A stretch of DNA of 64,000 bases from Kingdonia uniflora (lineage: Eukaryota > Streptophyta > Magnoliopsida > Ranunculales > Circaeasteraceae). The stretch covers positions 1 through 64,000 of the forward strand of contig JACGCM010001161.1 of NCBI GenBank assembly GCA_014058105.1. Direction: 5' to 3'. The translations under genes were made by a program, and so were the position numbers. The notes beneath the pieces are model-generated. The model searched no databases. It had not been told where the DNA came from and saw nothing but the letters and a program-made list of their open reading frames with translations. Below, piece after piece: positions 59,642 to 64,000 of this stretch; within the stretch, counting starts at the first letter, position 1, and the number at the start of each line of letters is the position of its first letter.

Positions 59642-61131
59642 ATGATGCTTCCAGACCATAGTACACTGATTTCTCCAGGAGAAGGAAACGCTGCATTAGC
59701 AGAGCTGTGGGCCAATCTAAACTCCAAAACCGAAAGGTGAGCCGCCCTGGAGAAGCAGCTGCAAGCGTGCAAGACGCGCTGAAGGTTCTCTAGAGTCAAC
59801 AGATCGCAACCATGAAGAATCAAGGCATGCTGCCAGCTGCTTCACAGATTTTTGTTCCCGACAAGATAAGACCTCAAGCGAATAATATGGGAGGTGAAGC
59901 TCTTAAGCAACATGGGGGCGAGCCCGCTCTGGTATAGGAAGTTCACTAAGAAGTTGATGGAGGACTTGCTGGAGTCAGACAAGCAGAAGAGCCACCCCGA
60001 GGAAAAGTTCATATTCTAGCACGTGATCGACTAAGTGAAGGAAGTAGCGACTACAACCCTTGAGAAGGACGCGTCCCACGACCGACCATTACAGCTCGTC
60101 AGTACGTGACTCAGAAACATGTTGAAAAATGTATCAAAGAACTGTTCGATGCCCAAGCTCAAACCACTAAAGACATTCACAACAGGTTACAGAAAAGTCC
60201 GCCCAGGAATTATTGGATGGCGAGGTTCCCACCGGTTTCCACACACCAAAAGCCCAAAAGTACAAGGGAAATGATCCAGTGGAGCATGTTCCAAGAATTT
60301 CAGGACGCTCTCGGCCTATATTCTACATCCAACCACATTCTATGCTGGCTCTTTCCTACCAGTTTATTTGGCGAACCTTTGCGATAGTTCCATTCACTAC
60401 CAGAAGGGTCCATTACAACTTTTGAACAATTACGAGAACTTTTCGTTAAGAACTATTCATACAACAGAGATAAGGAGGAGAATTTATATTCTCTGTTTAG
60501 CCTTAAGTAAGTATCAGGGGAGAAGCTCAAAACATTTGCTAAGAAATTCTTAGAGTTGGCCCGGAAGGTAGATCGACTCGATCAAAAGATTACTATTTTA
60601 GCCTTCACCAATACTTTGCTCGTGGATAGTAGAGCAAATGAATACCTGATTCTTAACAAACCGATAACTTTGGATGACATGATTGAGAAGGTTAACGGAT
60701 ATATTGATCTTGAAAGAATGGTATCCGAAAGACACAAAACTCAGAAGTCGTCCTTGAGAGCACAAGATCAGTCTACATGCCAAGATTTTAATCGCGCTGC
60801 CAATCCTGGAGAAGACAGGAAGAGGACAAAATTTAATGACGATCGACCTAGGAAAGACAATAATATGCCAAAACCCTATCTTCCCAAGATGACTGTTACC
60901 ATAGCCAATATTTATCATATACTTCAAAAGGATAAGTTTTTTCGCAATGCCCAATATCTCCAACCTATTGAGAACAAACCATATTGCATTCACCACAAAG
61001 TCCAACATCATGAGACAGAACATTGCTTCGCTTTGGAGTATATTTTTACGGATGGACGAATGCATAAGTACATTGTGGACGTTGAAAGTTATAAGAACGG
61101 GAGTTATAGGCTTCCCACAGATATCGTATAG
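59642..61131 (+). pseudogene. Gypsy 2 gag
   Basis: An N-terminal coiled-coil-like part (from MMLPDHSTLISP) is full of stops. The core is readable at 60500-61131 (KTFAKKFLELARKVDRLD, ANEYLILNKPITLDDMIEKV) and continues as a Lys/Arg-rich tail and a Cys/His region (YCIHHKVQHHETEHCFALE) typical of gag in this group. Confidence 0.78.
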
Positions 61132-61379
61132 GTCGAAAAAACGGCAGAGGAGAAACATTTGTACCATATCTCCTGCAGCCACTTTATCGAGACTCATACC
61201 ATTAACAGATCAGTCAGATGTAAAAGACGACGTCTTAGCCAATGTCACGATCTATCCATGGTCGAAAAAGAAGCTCGGTTACTCCTTGTATCCAGTTCAT
61301 AATGCACAGGGGATCTCTTTCGAAGATTGCGGCGTTCGACATGTTAACTTCCCTCATCATGATGCACTCGCGATCATGT

Positions 61380-61760
61380 TAAAAATATGAAATGTCTTGC
61401 TACATACAATGATGGTGGAAACTGGCAGTAGCATCAAACTATTTTTCCAAAACACGATTGATCAGATGAGACTGGCCGATAAAGTTTAACCTAGTGATGT
61501 CGACATCAATGGGTTCAACGGCTCTAACGAAGAACGTGTAGGAAAGATCATACTTCCTATTACAGCTGGTCCAACAATAGTTGACGTAGTATTATATGTT
61601 ATCAATGCAAGATTCCATTATTTGGGGATCATGGGACGCTGTTGGCTGTATAACATGCGGGCTATCCCATCGACCTATCATTTGGCATTACGATTCGATT
61701 GGAATGGAGGCATTTTGGAAATCAAAGGCAGTCATAAGCTAGCTCGAGCTTGCTAAAATT
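61380..61760 (+). pseudogene. Gypsy 2 protease, altered active site
   Basis: MMVETGSSIKLFFQNTIDQM matches the protease start but with Glu where the catalytic Asp is expected (ETG for DTG). After a stop at about 61488 it continues DINGFNGSNEERVGKI and GIMGRCWLYNMRAIPSTYH. Confidence 0.75.
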
Positions 61761-61989
61761 TTGTTACCACTGTGACAGAACCATCAATACCACAGCTCGC
61801 ATAACAATTACAGAAAACCACAGGGAACATTACAGAGAATTTTACAGAAAACGAACTGCCAAGCGCAAAACCTACAAAGTACATCGAGATTAGTGGAGAT
61901 AAAAGGGGCACCTACATTGGCACTTTTTTGCCCATAATAGAGTGCAATGCTCTTATTCAATTTCTCAAAGACAACAGTGATATTTTCGC

Positions 61990-62905
61990 TTAGACGTTTC
62001 ACGAAATGTCATGCATTGATCCAAATTTGGCCTGCCATGAGCTTAGTTTGAAAGATAAGGCTGAGGCAGTCAAACATAAATAATGAACTTTAGCACCGAG
62101 ACTCTGTGAAGAAGTCAACAAAGAGATCGATAAACTCATTGAAGTATGTTTTATCAGAAAAGCCAACTATCCAGAATGGATCTCGAACATTGTGGCGGTG
62201 CCGAAGAAAAATAGAAAAATTAGAGTCTGCGTGAATTTCACAGACCTCAATAAACATACTCCAAAATATAGTTTTCCACTTCCTATCATCAATCATCTGC
62301 TCGATTCCACCACAGGACATGAACTCCTATCCATGATGGACACCGAATCAGGGTACAATCAGATATAATTAACTGAAGATCAAGAAAAAATAACTTTCAT
62401 TACAGAGCATGGTTTGTATTGCTACAAAGTCATGCCTTTCAGACTCAAGAACGCAGGAACTACTTACCAAAGATTGATGACCCAGATGTTCAAAGACCAT
62501 CTTGGGAAAATGATGGAAGTTTACATTGATGACATGTTGTGTAAAAGTCTCAAGAAGGAGAACCATCTCACAGTTTTTGCAAAATATGACTCAATCCTGG
62601 CAAGTGTTAATTCGGAGTCCAATCTGGCAAATTCTTGGGACATTTGATCAGCAGGCATAAAAGTTGACCTAGATCATATTCGTGCACTGTTATCTATGCC
62701 TTCTCCAAGGACGAAGAAAGACAGACATAAGCTAGCTGGCAAGATAGCGGTAATTAATCGTTTTTCTCCAAATCTTCAGATTGGTGTCGGTGGTTATTCG
62801 ACCTACTGCGTGAAGGGACAAAGAAAAAGAAACCTAAAAAAAATCCTGAGATTAAGTGGACTGCAGAATTTGAAGCAGTTTTCTAAGAATTTAAACGTTA
62901 TTTAG
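61990..62905 (+). pseudogene. Gypsy 2 reverse transcriptase
   Basis: Motifs in order: FIRKANYPEWISNIVAVPKK, VCVNFTDLNK, PLPIINHLLDSTTGHELLS and the catalytic YIDDML near 62525. Several stops and a frameshift after YIDDML abolish it. Confidence 0.83.
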
Positions 62906-63360
62906 GAAAACCACCAGTAATGAGTACACCCAAGGAAGGAGACAAGTTTACCATATATCTTGCCGTTACTAAGGAATCCTTGAGTTCAAACCTTATTAGA
63001 CTTGATGAGAAGACGGAGAAACCTATCTACTTCATCAGCAAAACTCTTACACCAGCAAAGTCGCGGTATACTAAGATTGAGAAACTACTGTTAGCTTTCG
63101 TTTACACATCATAGAAGTTAAAGCAGTATTTCCAAGCTCACTCAGTTCGAGTTATGACAAATTATCATTTGCGTAATTTTTTTTATCCAAACGCGAGAAA
63201 TCTAAACGAGTTCAACAATGGTCACCCTCGGTGAGCACGATATACGTTTCGAACCACGACATTCCGAAAAAGGCCAAGCAGTAGCAGATTTCCTTGCAGA
63301 CTTCCCAATAGATGATCCTAACTGGGAAGAAGATAGTACAAAAATCAATGAAGAGCAGTT
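62906..63360 (+). pseudogene. Gypsy 2 RNase H (RT-linked)
   Basis: KPIYFISKTLTPAKSRYTKI, then after a stop a broken LKQYFQAHSV-like stretch and RFEPRHSEKGQAVADFLADF. It matches the same region of element 1. Confidence 0.8.
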
Positions 63361-63787
63361 CGTGGAAAAGTTAGATTGGATATCCAAGAAAGGTTGATAC
63401 CTTCCCACTGATAATTCTGCCGGATCTGCAGGGTCATGCATTGGCATTGTCCTTATCACGCCTTCCAATGATATAATTAAAAAAACAATCAGACTCGACT
63501 TTGAAGCCACAAACAATGAGATAGAAAATGAGGCACTAATCCACGGTCTGAATATGGCTTTAGAAATTAGGGTTCCCGAGCTATCTGACTACACAAACTC
63601 TTTACTCATAGTAAACCATTACACAAACAAGTTTCAGAAAAATGGGAAAATGATTGATTATGCTGCAGCCGTAGCTAATAAAATGACTAAATTTAAGAAG
63701 GCTACCATTGAACATTTGCCTCGGGGAGAAAATCGACATTCTGATTCCTTTGCCTATCTTGCGGGAGTCCTCGGAACAGAAGCTTGA
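63361..63787 (+). pseudogene. Gypsy 2 second (archaeal-type) RNase H
   Basis: Starts near YLPTDNSAGSAGSCIGIVLI, then FEATNNEIENEALIHGL, and ends with HLPRGENRHSDSFAYLAGVL. It has the same order and motifs as the second RNase H of element 1, placing both in the Tat group. A stop sits at its start. Confidence 0.82.
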
Positions 63788-64000
63788 TATCTCAAGATCA
63801 AAGTAATATCTACCCCCAACATTAACATCATAAGCTCAAATTCTGTTAATACTGGGGGCGGTAAAGAAGATGTGGGTGATTGGAGATGACATTTTCACAC
63901 ATATATCGGACCCGAAAATCAGTTTGACGGTGAACTACCTACAGATCCAATCGAAAGGACACGTGTGCTTGATAATGCTAAGCGAAACGTCGTTGCTGAT

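Larger units (their letters stand above)
59011..64000 (+). mobile_element. Ty3/Gypsy retrotransposon 2, Tat-type, partial (runs off right edge)
   Basis: The order is 5' LTR, primer-binding site, gag, protease, RT, RNase H, second RNase H, the same as the left-hand element but on the plus strand. Integrase and the 3' LTR must lie beyond the window. Stops and frameshifts are more numerous than in element 1, so this is probably the older copy. The two elements are the same type but clearly diverged. Confidence 0.9.

Noticed and set aside
60598..61197. Minus-strand 199-codon ORF
   Set aside because: Antisense to Gypsy 2 gag, with no domain.
1..64000. CRISPR arrays, operons, phage or plasmid features
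   Set aside because: Introns, LTR elements and plant gene families show this is plant nuclear DNA; no spacer-repeat array is present.

Overview
This is a window of nuclear DNA from a flowering plant, almost certainly a eudicot. It carries genes with many GT-AG introns (a vacuolar H+-ATPase subunit a, a MORC ATPase and an SRS-type zinc-finger regulator), AT-rich intergenic DNA, and plant-type Ty3/Gypsy, Ty1/Copia, LINE and SINE-like elements. The species cannot be read from the sequence.

Layout. Bases 1-7044 hold a Ty3/Gypsy element of the Tat type on the minus strand; its 5' LTR lies on the right and its 3' LTR falls outside the window. It sits in what looks like the 3' UTR of a duplicate of the next gene, a small GFA/CENP-V protein (7459-7899). 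From 8.2 to 12 kb there is a relic of a plant-mobile-domain (PMD) gene, a Copia gag/LTR fragment on the minus strand and a broken LINE. VHA-a occupies 12748-23256 on the minus strand with 18 coding exons that keep frame throughout (817 aa predicted); its introns hold a hAT-type MITE, a small SINE, a 34-base poly-C run, a 128-bp tandem duplication and a 234-bp insertion with a 20-bp target duplication. A solo LTR and two tandem duplications fill 24-26.2 kb.

A deleted Copia element (26675-29684) stops 103 bp short of the start codon of a MORC-family ATPase gene (29788-48826, plus strand, 18 coding exons, 725 aa predicted). MORC intron 2 hosts a second, near full-length Copia element (30336-36475) with a CTAGC target duplication. 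Other MORC introns hold a LINE fragment, two copies of the small SINE and an LTR-like block. An SRS/SHI family gene lies at 54600-55813. A second, decayed Tat-type Gypsy element starts with its 5' LTR at 59011 and runs off the right edge.

The cellular genes are not a pathway. VHA-a acidifies the vacuole, MORC compacts and silences chromatin, SRS is a transcription factor, and the GFA protein is a small metal-binding enzyme-like protein. VHA-a and MORC are divergently transcribed across a transposon-filled gap of about 6.5 kb. I see no wholly new system. The observations most worth checking are a 17-residue tandem repeat inside MORC, a family of roughly 80-105 bp SINEs with clear target duplications, and the transposon-split GFA duplication.
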